This document shows positions 27,264-35,141 of a stretch of DNA of 64,000 nucleotides, one piece after another. A program made the translations under genes and the position numbers. The notes below the pieces were generated by a model that ran no database searches, was not told the DNA's origin, and was given only the letters and a program-made list of their open reading frames with translations. The DNA comes from Flavobacterium agricola (lineage in GTDB: Bacteria > Bacteroidota > Bacteroidia > Flavobacteriales > Flavobacteriaceae), in contig NZ_CP081495.1 in NCBI RefSeq assembly GCF_025919725.1, positions 1,178,001 through 1,242,000 of the forward strand, read 5' to 3'. How positions within the stretch are numbered: position 1 is the stretch's first letter; every line of letters begins with the position of its first letter.

Positions 27264-27617
27264 ATGGCTACATCTAAAAAGAAAACTCCAGAAAAGTTTG
27301 TAAAAGATATTCGCAACAACACGCGTCGAATCTTTACAGCAGAACAAAAGATTTTAATCGTTATGGAAGCCTTGCGAGCCGAAATCTCTGTATCAGAGTT
27401 ATGTCGAAAGTATAGCATCTCTCAATCTCAATTCTATAAATGGAATAAAGAGTTTTTAGAAGCAGGTAAAAAAAGGTTATCTGGCGATATTACACGTGAA
27501 GCAACTAGTGATGAAGTTTCTGATTTGCGTAAAGAAAACCTGCGTTTAAAAGAAATTATAGCTGACTTAGTGGTTCGTTATGATATTGTAAAAAAAACCT
27601 CGGATTCGTTGGATTAA
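27264..27617 (+). CDS. IS3-type transposase OrfA
   Basis: 117 residues from the ATG at 27264. It has a basic helix-turn-helix DNA-binding domain (AEISVSELCRKYSISQSQFY, about residues 40-60) and a leucine-rich coiled coil (VSDLRKENLRLKEIIADLVV), the usual OrfA layout. The identical N-terminal part recurs at 39593. It is followed 20 bp later by orfB in another frame. Confidence 0.85.
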   Translation: MATSKKKTPEKFVKDIRNNTRRIFTAEQKILIVMEALRAEISVSELCRKYSISQSQFYKWNKEFLEAGKKRLSGDITREATSDEVSDLRKENLRLKEIIADLVVRYDIVKKTSDSLD

Positions 27618-27637
27618 AAAATAAATTCGGGAGATAC

Positions 27638-28621
27638 ATGCGATTAACAGCTAGTGAAAAATATGAAATAATCCAAATAGTTACTCGCTCAGAAATTGGC
27701 GTAAAGCGGACCCTACAAGAGTTTGGTATTGCCAGAAGTACCTTTTACAAATGGTATGCGAGTTACCTGGAAAATGGATTTAAAGGACTTGAACCCAAGC
27801 ATCAGACCGTATATCGAAAATGGAACAGTATTCCTGAATCACAAAAAGATGTACTAGTTGAGCTAGCCTTGGATTATCCAGAGTTATCCGCTAGAGAATT
27901 AGCTTTTAAAATGACCGATGAGTTGGGCGTCTACATTTCAGAATCGAGTGTTTATCGCATTTTAAGACAAAGAGATTTGTTACCAGCCCCTAGTCATATT
28001 TTAATTGAAGCCGCGAATGAGTTTAAAGATAAAACTAATTTTGTTCATCAAATGTGGCAGACTGACTTTACTTATTTTAAGATAATTGGTTGGGGATGGT
28101 ATTATTTAAGTACAATTTTAGACGATTACAGCCGCTATATCATTCATTGGGAGTTATGCAGCTCAATGAAGGCTGAAGATGTAAAAAGAACCGTCAAAAC
28201 GGCTATTGAAAAGGCAAAGTTAAAAACCAAACAAAAGCCTAAGTTGCTTTCTGACAATGGACCGTGCTACGTATCAAATGAACTGAGTGATTACTTAAAA
28301 AACACGCAGAAAATGAAACATATTCGAGGTAAACCACTACACCCACAAACGCAGGGAAAGATTGAAAGATACCACAGAACAATGAAAAACGTTATGAAAT
28401 TAGATCATTATTACCATCCTGAAGAATTAATACAAGCATTAGAAAAGTTCGTAGAAAATTATAACAACAGTAGGTATCATGAGGCTATAAATAATTTAAC
28501 ACCTGCAGATGTGTACTTTGGTAGATCAGACCAAATTTTAAAACAAAGAGAAATAATTAAAAATCAAACTTTTGCAAAAAGAAAACAACTGTATTTTAAA
28601 GAAAAAATAATACATTTATAA
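27638..28621 (+). CDS. IS3-type transposase OrfB (DDE integrase)
   Basis: 327 residues. An N-terminal helix-turn-helix (GVKRTLQEFGIARSTFYKWY) precedes the integrase core: first aspartate in MWQTDFTYFKIIGWGW, second in LLSDNGPCYVSNELSD, glutamate in HPQTQGKIERYHRTMKN, with about 35 residues between the last two. All three catalytic residues are present so the enzyme could be active. In IS3 elements OrfB is usually made as an OrfAB fusion by frameshifting; here the two frames do not overlap, so separate translation is likely. Confidence 0.87.
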   Translation: MRLTASEKYEIIQIVTRSEIGVKRTLQEFGIARSTFYKWYASYLENGFKGLEPKHQTVYRKWNSIPESQKDVLVELALDYPELSARELAFKMTDELGVYISESSVYRILRQRDLLPAPSHILIEAANEFKDKTNFVHQMWQTDFTYFKIIGWGWYYLSTILDDYSRYIIHWELCSSMKAEDVKRTVKTAIEKAKLKTKQKPKLLSDNGPCYVSNELSDYLKNTQKMKHIRGKPLHPQTQGKIERYHRTMKNVMKLDHYYHPEELIQALEKFVENYNNSRYHEAINNLTPADVYFGRSDQILKQREIIKNQTFAKRKQLYFKEKIIHL

Positions 28622-28681
28622 AACAAAAACGCTCTCTTAATTTTTTTAAACAAAGTGTCTCAATTCTTTTGACAACATACA

Positions 28682-28837
28682 ATGTTAAATATCGATGATG
28701 TAGAAACAAGTTATGAAATTAATTTTTATGAAGACTCATTCGAACTTATTAAACCTTTATCAAGAGAAGAAGCACCAGACTATAACTTAAATGCTGTTAA
28801 ATTAAAATATACATATAAGAAAACTAATAAATATTAA
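28682..28837 (+). pseudogene. Orphan C-terminal coding fragment beside the IS
   Basis: An open frame of 51 codons begins directly at the right IS boundary and reads MLNIDDVETSYEINFYEDSF through to TYKKTNKY. It has amino-acid use like a real protein tail, but there is no ribosome-binding site because the IS end lies immediately before it. Likely the 3' end of a gene lost at this junction. Unrecognised. Confidence 0.4.
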
Positions 28838-28920
28838 TATCTCATGTATTCAAAGTCACTTTTATTTATTTTGATGCTAACATTTATGAAAATTCCATTA
28901 TAGCTAAAATCCACATATTC

Positions 28921-28972
28921 AGGTTAATACACACACAGAAGTGCAAAATTGTACTTCTGTGTGTATTAACCT
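28921..28972. repeat. Long inverted repeat (hairpin)
   Basis: Left arm (22 bases, starting AGGTTAATACACACACAGAA) and right arm (20 bases, ending TGTGTATTAACCT) are complementary apart from a two-base bulge (one extra AC), with a loop of about 10 bases. It lies in a gene-free gap of 170 bases between IS pieces. No T run follows, so not a plain terminator. Confidence 0.6.
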
Positions 28973-28973
28973 A

Positions 28974-29004
28974 TTGATCGGCAAAAAGTGGATACTCATA
29001 ATAG
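28974..29004. mobile_element. Decayed IS3-type left end
   Basis: ATCGGCAAAAAGTGGATACT and the following CATAATAG resemble the copy-A left end (ATCGTCAGCAAAAAGTGGACAC...ATAG). Only the terminal ~30 bases remain, abutting the IS481-type remnant at 29007. Confidence 0.55.
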
Positions 29005-29006
29005 TT

Positions 29007-29862
29007 TGTCGTACTTCATCACTTCGTAGACCTTAAATACAACTATTTTAGTTTTGATTTTAGTATTTCATAAGGTGTTTTTCCTTTAAATGAACCATGT
29101 GGTCTGTTGAAATTATAAAAATTTTCCCATTGTTCTAATTTTTGATTTAGATCGACATCATCAGTATAGCTTAAAAGTTGATAAAACTCTTTTTTATCAG
29201 TCAAATGAGATCGTTCAACTTTCCCATTTAACTGAGGTGTACCTACCTTTATAAATCGGTGTCTCATACCTAAATCTTGAACATGCCAATGAAATTTTGA
29301 TTGAAATTCATGTCCATTATCTGTTTGAATTGTATTAATTCTAAATGGAAATTTTTCTACAACATAATTTATGAAATCAATTGAGCTTAGTTGGTTATGT
29401 TTTTCATAGATTTTAAGCGCTCTAATTCGTGTAGCATCATCAATCGCTGTATATTGGAAGCGCTTGATTTTTTGACCATTTGCATCTTTAAAAATTAGAA
29501 ATTTAACATCAACCTGTACATGATGACCAGGTGTTTCTTTTTCGTATCTAATATTATGCATGGCTCTTCTAGTTACTTTTCTGTCTAACCGACCAATATT
29601 ATGACGCTTTAGAATACGATAAACACTTGATTCTGATATTAAAATGTCATGATAACGTTCTAAATACCATTTAATTCGCCAAGTCCCTAATTTATGTTCT
29701 TTTCGAAGTTCTAATACTTTATTTACAATTTCTTGCTTGATTTGATTGGGAAATGTACGAGGGCTTGGCTTCTTTCTAAGTAAACCTTCTTCTCCATGTT
29801 CATCATATGCTTTTTTCCATTTATAAAATGTACTCTTTTTAACGCCAAAAAAATTTATAAAA
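29007..29862 (-). mobile_element. IS481-type insertion sequence, truncated copy
   Basis: Begins with the same terminal repeat (TGTCGTACTTCATCACTTCG) as the right end of the intact copy at 39764-40771 and matches it to about 29862, in the opposite orientation. The left end with the first ~36 transposase codons is missing. The break lies about 50 bp before the hipB operator region. Confidence 0.85.
29043..29862 (-). pseudogene. IS481-type transposase, N-terminally truncated
   Basis: Encodes the part of the transposase from FFGVKKSTFYKWKKAYDEHG to the C-terminus, including the catalytic region (HVQVDVKFLIF, QTDNGHEFQSKFHW, NGKVERSHLT). Upstream of this point the sequence no longer matches the intact copy; the apparent extra N-terminal codons to 29906 come from flanking DNA. 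It differs from the other copy at a few residues (for example NIGRLDRK versus NISRLDRK). Probably inactive. Confidence 0.82.
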
Positions 29863-29914
29863 ACATTTATAACATTTTTATTTTGAGTATATAAATTTGT
29901 TTTCAAAACAAAAC

Positions 29915-29961
29915 GTCCGTTATTTCAGTTGTTTTTTGTACTTTTGAAGTAAATAACAGAC
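29915..29961. promoter_or_regulatory. Probable HipB operator pair and promoter of hipBA
   Basis: GTCCGTTATTT (29915-29925) and AAATAACAGAC (29951-29961) form an inverted repeat with 11-bp arms, one mismatch and a 25-base spacer. Inside the spacer is TACTTTTG (29939-29946), an exact Bacteroidota -7 element 20 bp before the hipB start. A repressor bound to both arms would bracket the promoter, which fits HipB autoregulation. Confidence 0.6.
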
Positions 29962-29965
29962 ATTT

Positions 29966-30247
29966 ATGAGAAGGCAAATTATTTTACCTCGACACAAAAA
30001 TACATTGGCACAAATGGGTGAGCAAATTAAGTTGGCTCGTAAACGTAGAAAATTAACAGCTGTGCAAGTAGCAGAAAGAGCAGATATTGCTCGATCTACA
30101 TTAAGTTTAGTAGAAAAAGGTGACCCTAGTGTAGCTATGGGAGCATACTTTAATGTTCTACGTGTTTTAGGGTTACAAGAGGACTTTCTTAAGTTAGCAG
30201 GTGATGATACCTTCGGACGTAAATTGCAAGATTTAGAATTATTGTAA
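29966..30247 (+). CDS. hipB: HipB-like antitoxin, XRE family regulator
   Basis: 93 residues with a helix-turn-helix: IKLARKRRKLTAVQVAERAD then IARSTLSLVEKGDPSVAMGA (about residues 18-60), close to HipB-type antitoxins. It lies one base before the HipA-like gene, the classical antitoxin-then-toxin order, and an operator-like inverted repeat covers its promoter. HipB represses its own operon and neutralises the kinase HipA. Because the toxin gene appears frameshifted, the antitoxin may now act alone as a repressor. Confidence 0.85.
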   Translation: MRRQIILPRHKNTLAQMGEQIKLARKRRKLTAVQVAERADIARSTLSLVEKGDPSVAMGAYFNVLRVLGLQEDFLKLAGDDTFGRKLQDLELL

Positions 30248-30248
30248 A

Positions 30249-31500
30249 ATGGCTGCACAAAAAATTGATTTATATGTATATGCAGATTGGAAAGGCATAG
30301 ACGGACCTTTATTAATGGGTATTCTATCTGCTCATCAAGCAAAAGGTCGTAAAGCATTTAGCTTTATATACGATAAGCAATGGTTACAATCAGGCCATGT
30401 TGATCAACTAGATCCGGATTTACAATTATATACTGGACCACAATTTGCAAATAATAAAGAAAACTTTGGTGTTTTCTTAGACAGTATGCCTGATACTTGG
30501 GGCCGTACACTAATGAAAAGGCGCGAGGCACAACTCGCTATATTAAATAAGGAGAAAGCCAAGAATTTATATGACATTGACTTCTTATTAGGGGTGTATG
30601 ATGAAACTCGAATGGGTGCTATACGGTTTAAATTAGATCCTAATGGGCCTTTTTTAGATAATGATATGCAAAAAGCAACCCCACCTTGGTCAACAGTACG
30701 AGAATTACAACAAGCGGTAGTTCACTATGAAAATGAAACCGATAGTGAAGCCATTTCTAAATGGTTACAGTTACTTATAGCACCAGGATCATCCTTAGGT
30801 GGAGCTCGCCCTAAAGCCAATATTTTAGACGAATACAAACATCCTTGGATTGCTAAATTTCCTTCTAAAAATGATACGATAGATAAAGCTGCATGGGAAT
30901 ACTTAGCATATCTATTAGCTATAAAAGCAGGAATTACAATGGCAGAGTGCAAAATAGAAAAAGATTAATGGTAGGTTTCATACTTTTTTTACCAAACGTT
31001 TTGATCGAGATGGACTTGAACGCATCCATTTTGCTTCAGCAATGACAATGACGGGTAATAGTGAAGAGCTTTTAAAAAACCAACCGGCTAGTTATTTAGA
31101 TTTAGCGGAGTTTATCCAAAATAATGGAACGCATATAAAAGAGAACTTAGCGCAATTATGGCGTAGAATAATATTTAATATTGCCATTTCAAATACAGAT
31201 GATCACTTACGAAATCACGGCTTTATTCTCACTAATGAAGGTTGGATTTTATCACCAGCATATGATTTAAATCCCTCCATAGATAAAAGCGGTTTAGCTA
31301 TTAACATAGATATGGATAATAATGATTTAGATTTTGAATTAGCAAAAAGTGTTGGAGAATATTTTAGGCTAACAACTAAAGAAATGGATCTGATTATAGA
31401 AGAAGTAAAAAATGTTGTGAAAAACTGGGAAATTGTAGCTAAAAAAATTGGAATATCACGAGCTGAGCAGGAATTGATGGCTAGTGCTTTTAAGTATTAA
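30249..31500 (+). pseudogene. hipA: HipA-type serine/threonine kinase toxin, frameshifted
   Basis: Two frames together make a typical HipA of about 416 residues. The first part has the N-terminal subdomain (GILSAHQAKGRKAFSFIYD) and the flexible ATP loop (APGSSLGGARPKANILDEY). The second part has FHTFFTKRFDRDGLERIHFA, the catalytic ISNTDDHLRNHGFIL and the metal-binding LSPAYDLNPS. The frame changes near 30963-30968. Removing one base reads MAECKIEK-(I/D)-NGRFHTFFTKRFDR, so one base seems inserted. HipA phosphorylates a tRNA synthetase or another target and induces dormancy. Broken as written; could be real inactivation or an error. Confidence 0.83.
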
Positions 31501-31554
31501 GATTAATTTTAAATTTTAAAATCAATACAATTCTTATCTTTCCAGATATACGTC

Positions 31555-31585
31555 ATGAGCCGATTAAATAAAATAATCGGCTCAT
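31555..31585 (+). terminator. Terminator after hipBA
   Basis: Perfect 12-bp arms ATGAGCCGATTA / TAATCGGCTCAT, 7-base loop, T-rich tail; 55 bp after the hipA stop. Confidence 0.75.
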
Positions 31586-31804
31586 TTAACTTTGTAGAAC
31601 AAAATAAACTTGAGTTACTAAAAATAAGGGTACACCAATATTATACTGTGCTTTTAGATATACTTGAAATTAAATTTATGTTTTTCGTTTAAACAAATTG
31701 AAACACTTTCTTGTATAAAATATGATGATGCTTGGCTTATAATTTCATACATTTTTCAAAACAAAAAATAACTCTTATCGGGTATAGAAATAAGCTTTTC
31801 AAAT
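31586..31804. other. Gene-free stretch before the HipBST operon
   Basis: About 220 AT-rich bases with no credible gene. A lone half-site GGTATA at 31780-31785 resembles the arms of the palindromes just downstream. Confidence 0.5.
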
Positions 31805-31830
31805 ATTTTATACCCAATGTGGTATAAAAT
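31805..31830. promoter_or_regulatory. HipBST operator 1
   Basis: Perfect palindrome with 10-bp arms ATTTTATACC / GGTATAAAAT around a 6-base spacer CAATGT. Its core TATACC-N6-GGTATA is repeated in operator 2, centred 40 bp downstream (about four helical turns). Confidence 0.75.
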
Positions 31831-31848
31831 GTTTTTATTTATTATATT

Positions 31849-31866
31849 TATACCTGAAAAGGTATA
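31849..31866. promoter_or_regulatory. HipBST operator 2
   Basis: TATACC-TGAAAA-GGTATA, the same core and spacer length as operator 1, ending 3 bp before the hipB start at 31870, so binding here would also cover the ribosome-binding region. Confidence 0.75.
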
Positions 31867-31869
31867 TAT

Positions 31870-32088
31870 ATGGATTCAATAAGATTATTTGTAAAACAAA
31901 AGCGCAAAGAATTAAAACTAACTCAAGAAGAGTTGGCTTTAAATGCTGGAGTCGGATTACGTTTTGTACGTGAATTAGAACAAGGGAAAACTACACTCCG
32001 TTTAGATAAAGTAAATGATGTATTATCCTTATTTGGAAAAGAAGTTGGAGTAATAAATAAAATAGAGAATAATGGCACGTCAAGCTAA
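31870..32088 (+). CDS. hipB: HipB-like regulator/antitoxin of a HipBST system
   Basis: 72 residues, an XRE-type helix-turn-helix protein: FVKQKRKELKLTQEELALNA then GLRFVRELEQGKTTLRLDKV. It overlaps the next gene by 17 bp, and that gene overlaps the third by 8 bp, so the three are translationally coupled. In tripartite HipBST systems the DNA-binding HipB represses the operon and augments neutralisation while HipS is the main antitoxin. Two palindromic operators precede it. Confidence 0.87.
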   Translation: MDSIRLFVKQKRKELKLTQEELALNAGVGLRFVRELEQGKTTLRLDKVNDVLSLFGKEVGVINKIENNGTSS

Positions 32089-32407
32089 AATATTTTATCA
32101 AGATCTTTTGGCTGGTTACTTAACTGAAAATGACCAAGGATATTTATTTCAATATGATATGGAATATCTTGAAAATAAAAATTCAAAACCAATAAGCTTA
32201 ACCATACCTCTATCGAAAAAAAGCTACCAAAGCAATATTCTTTTTCCTTTTTTTGATGGTTTAATTCCAGAAGGTTGGTTATTAGAAATTGGGGAAAAAC
32301 ATTGGAAATTAAATCCACGAGATCGTTTCGAGTTATTAATCAATTTATGCAGAGATACGATAGGTGCTGTTTCTGTATATCCAATAGAAGACGAAAATTA
32401 TGAATAA
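32072..32407 (+). CDS. hipS: HipS-like antitoxin (HipA N-terminal subdomain 1)
   Basis: 111 residues, equal to the N-terminal subdomain of HipA made as a separate protein: AKIFYQDLLAGYLTENDQGY, LTIPLSKKSYQSNILFPFFD, GLIPEGWLLEIG and the final RDTIGAVSVYPIED. In the described Escherichia coli O127 HipBST system this piece (HipS) is the antitoxin of the HipT kinase. Gene order and overlaps are the same here. The alternative reading, a broken hipA, is unlikely because both genes have own starts and tight overlaps. Confidence 0.85.
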   Translation: MARQAKIFYQDLLAGYLTENDQGYLFQYDMEYLENKNSKPISLTIPLSKKSYQSNILFPFFDGLIPEGWLLEIGEKHWKLNPRDRFELLINLCRDTIGAVSVYPIEDENYE

Positions 32408-33326
32408 CTGCTTGTTCTGTTATAAACCGGTCGAAATTGATGAATACCATTCTAGTTGTTCAAAGAAGTTCTTTGGAACAACACAAGTTCCTTTTCTAGA
32501 ATTAGATCAAGAGAAATTAAATAAGCTAGCACAAATAACAGTGAATGAAAGATTAGCTTTAACAGGAGTTCAACCAAAAATATCATTAAGCTTAAGCGGT
32601 GAGAAAGGCAATAAACGTTTAACTTTGGTTGGGCTTTGGGGAGATTACATATTAAAACCTCAATCTAAAGAATTTGCTTTTATGCCAGAGGTAGAGGATT
32701 TGACCATGCATTTAGCTAAAACATTTAAAATAGTAACTGCTCAACATGCTTTAATTAGAACTTCAACTAACGAGCTTGCTTATATAACTAAACGCTTTGA
32801 TCGAATAAAAGGCACTAAAATTCATGTCGAAGATTTATGTCAACTATCGCAACTATTAACAGAGCAAAAATATAAAAGTTCTTACGAACGTGTAGGTAAA
32901 ATAATCAGGCATTATGCAACAAACTCAGGTTTAGATAGTATTAATTACTTTAGATTGGTTTTATTTTGCTTTCTTACAGGTAATAACGACATGCATCTAA
33001 AGAATTTTTCTTTGATTCATTCAGAAAACGGAATATTACTTTCACCAGCTTATGATCTATTAAATGTAAATTTATTATATCCAAAAGATGATGAAGAACT
33101 AGCACTAACATTAAACGGTCGAAAAAGTAGAATTAAACGTGCTGACTTTGATAAATTAGCAGATAACATAGGAATATCTGAAATTGTCCGAAACAATATT
33201 TACAAAGACTTTTCTAAGCAAGCCAATAAAGTTGAAGATTTAATTAACAGGAGTTTTTTAAACAATACTTACAAACAAGAGTATTTTAAAATATTTAAAT
33301 CCAAGCTAGAGCAAATAAACTTATAA
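32400..33326 (+). CDS. hipT: HipT-like serine/threonine kinase toxin
   Basis: 308 residues. It begins with a possible zinc-binding cluster (C4, C7, H17, C20) followed by the FFGTTQVP stretch. The flexible ATP loop is ALTGVQPKISLSLSGEKG, with an S-L-S motif at residues 62-64 in the place where HipT kinases have their autophosphorylated SxS serines. The catalytic motif is LTGNNDMHLKNFSLI and the metal-binding motif LSPAYDLLNV, so all kinase residues seem intact. HipT of E. coli O127 phosphorylates tryptophanyl-tRNA synthetase; the target here is unknown. Unlike the hipA upstream, no frameshift is seen. Confidence 0.87.
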   Translation: MNNCLFCYKPVEIDEYHSSCSKKFFGTTQVPFLELDQEKLNKLAQITVNERLALTGVQPKISLSLSGEKGNKRLTLVGLWGDYILKPQSKEFAFMPEVEDLTMHLAKTFKIVTAQHALIRTSTNELAYITKRFDRIKGTKIHVEDLCQLSQLLTEQKYKSSYERVGKIIRHYATNSGLDSINYFRLVLFCFLTGNNDMHLKNFSLIHSENGILLSPAYDLLNVNLLYPKDDEELALTLNGRKSRIKRADFDKLADNIGISEIVRNNIYKDFSKQANKVEDLINRSFLNNTYKQEYFKIFKSKLEQINL

Positions 33327-33677
33327 ATCAAATCTTGAAAAGATATAAAAATGTACTAAATATGATTTAATTTTCTTCGTTTTATCTATCAATAACCATA
33401 ACAAACAAAATTATTAATGGCACTGTTTCTTATTAATTTTTCTATAATTTGATTTTAAAAGTGTTGTAAAAAACCTCATACACATACCTCCTACCCCAAA
33501 TAAACACTCAGGTTTAAAATGTTGAATCAGAAAGTAACCAACTAAAGCAAAACAAACTTGAGTTAATACAAATAACGTTAAGCACTATATTAAATTTACT
33601 ATTTTATACGTATATTTTTTACAACTTACTTACAGATAAGAATAAAGTAATATATTTATAATATCCTGTATTTATTT
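33327..33677. other. Gene-free stretch between hipT and gadB
   Basis: About 350 AT-rich bases between convergent operons. No coding frame or repeat that I can support. Confidence 0.55.
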
Positions 33678-33711
33678 AAAAAAAGAGCTATAAATTTATA
33701 GCTCTTTTTTT
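33678..33711. terminator. Terminator of the gad operon (perfect palindrome)
   Basis: A loop-free palindrome with core GAGCTATAAATTTATAGCTC flanked by seven A and seven T; directly after gadB read leftward. Confidence 0.85.
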
Positions 33712-33719
33712 AAATATTA

Positions 33720-35111
33720 TTAATGATGAAAAGTTGCTGAATCATCGGCATCTGAAGATGATGTAACTGGATGTTTTTTAAAGAATTCTATACAGCGTTT
33801 TAAATCTTCAATCATCAAAGTTGCCATATCATGACTAAAACCATAACGTACTAAAACACGCTGAATAACCATATCTTCACAATTTGATGGTAATGAATAT
33901 GAAGCAATGTTCCAACCTCTCATACGCATTCTGTCAGATAAATCAAAAAGATTAAAACCAGGGTTCACGCCTTTTTTAAGTACCCAAGCTGCACCCGGAA
34001 CTCCACCTTTACCATCGTATAAAATATCGAAAAGTCCAATTTTATCTATCTCTTTAGCTATATATTGCCCGTGATCAGAACATGCTTGTTGAATAGCAGT
34101 ATAACCTTCACGGCCTAAGCGTAAAAAGTTGAAATATTGAGAAATAATCTGTCCGCCTGGTCTTGAGAAATTTAATGCAAATGTTGGCATGTTTCCACCT
34201 AAATAATTTACATTAAAAATTAAATCTTCAGGCAAATCCTCTTTTGTTCTCCAAACAACCCATCCAACACCTAAAGGTGATAATCCGAATTTATGTCCAG
34301 ATGTATTAATAGATTTTACTCGTGGTAATTTAAAATCCCACACAACATCTTGATGAATAAATGGTGCTAAAAAACCTCCACTAGCCCCATCAACGTGAAT
34401 TGGAATATCTAACCCGGTATCTTTTTGTAACTTATCTAACGCATCATTTACAGCTTTTACATTTTCATATTGCAATGTAAATGTAACACCTAAAGTTGGT
34501 ACAACCCCAATTGTATTTTCATCCACACGTTTTAAAACTTCTTCTGGTGTCATTAATAACCTTCCATGCTCCATTGGAATTTCACGAATTTCAACATCAA
34601 AATAACGTGCGAATTTATGCCAGCAAATTTGCACTGGCCCAGTAACTATATTTGGTTTATCTGTAGGTTTACCTGCCTTTTGGCGTTTTTCTCTCCACTT
34701 CCATTTTAAAGCTAAACCACCTAACATTGCAGCTTCACTAGACCCAGTTGTAGAACAACCTAATGTTGTTTCACTAGCAGGTGAATTCCATAAATCAGCT
34801 AAAATGTGAACGCAACGATTTTCAATCTCAGCGGTTTGTGGATATTCATCTTTATCTATCATATTTTTGTCAATACTTTTATCCATGATTTCATGAATTT
34901 CATCACCTAAAAACGTTTGACAAAAAGTTGATAAATTTTGTTTTGCATTACCATCTAACAATAATTCATCTAAAATTAAATCCTTAACAGATTTTGGATC
35001 GTTAGATGTTTTTGGTAGTTTGTAAACAGATCCGTCTTGCAAACTAATACGTCCTGAATATGCATCAGGAAACTGATCTTTTTTTTGTTTGTTCACTGAA
35101 TGTAAAGCCAT
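33720..35111 (-). CDS. gadB: Glutamate decarboxylase GadB
   Basis: 463 residues, the usual length. A PLP enzyme converting glutamate to GABA with consumption of a proton. The PLP lysine lies in [33 protein letters not shown] carries the cofactor-binding aspartate and [20 protein letters not shown] is the conserved substrate/cofactor loop. The C-terminus ends in histidines (ATFHH) as in acid-activated GadB, where this tail senses pH. Last gene of the leftward operon glsA-gadC-gadB, 30 bp after gadC; followed by a strong terminator. Confidence 0.96.
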   Translation of the reverse strand: MALHSVNKQKKDQFPDAYSGRISLQDGSVYKLPKTSNDPKSVKDLILDELLLDGNAKQNLSTFCQTFLGDEIHEIMDKSIDKNMIDKDEYPQTAEIENRCVHILADLWNSPASETTLGCSTTGSSEAAMLGGLALKWKWREKRQKAGKPTDKPNIVTGPVQICWHKFARYFDVEIREIPMEHGRLLMTPEEVLKRVDENTIGVVPTLGVTFTLQYENVKAVNDALDKLQKDTGLDIPIHVDGASGGFLAPFIHQDVVWDFKLPRVKSINTSGHKFGLSPLGVGWVVWRTKEDLPEDLIFNVNYLGGNMPTFALNFSRPGGQIISQYFNFLRLGREGYTAIQQACSDHGQYIAKEIDKIGLFDILYDGKGGVPGAAWVLKKGVNPGFNLFDLSDRMRMRGWNIASYSLPSNCEDMVIQRVLVRYGFSHDMATLMIEDLKRCIEFFKKHPVTSSSDADDSATFHH

Positions 35112-35141
35112 ACTATAGAATATTAATGGTTAAAGTTTAAA

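Larger units (their letters stand above)
27185..28681 (+). mobile_element. IS3-type insertion sequence (copy A, apparently intact)
   Basis: About 1497 bp carrying orfA and orfB. Imperfect terminal inverted repeats: left TGTAAATCGTCAGCAAAAAG, right end (as complement) TGTATGTTGTCAAAAGAATT; both go on to GACAC and a TTAAGA box. The flanking bases (gatc on the left, atgtt on the right) do not form a target duplication, so a deletion or rearrangement followed insertion. It cuts a DUF3667-type gene at 27184. Partial copies or ends of the same family occur at 28974, 37715, 39514, 40788, 46974 and 54839. Confidence 0.85.

Noticed and set aside
32072..33326. hipS/hipT read as one frameshifted hipA
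   Set aside because: Both have proper starts, an 8-bp overlap and the sizes of known HipS and HipT; the frame change falls at the known domain border.
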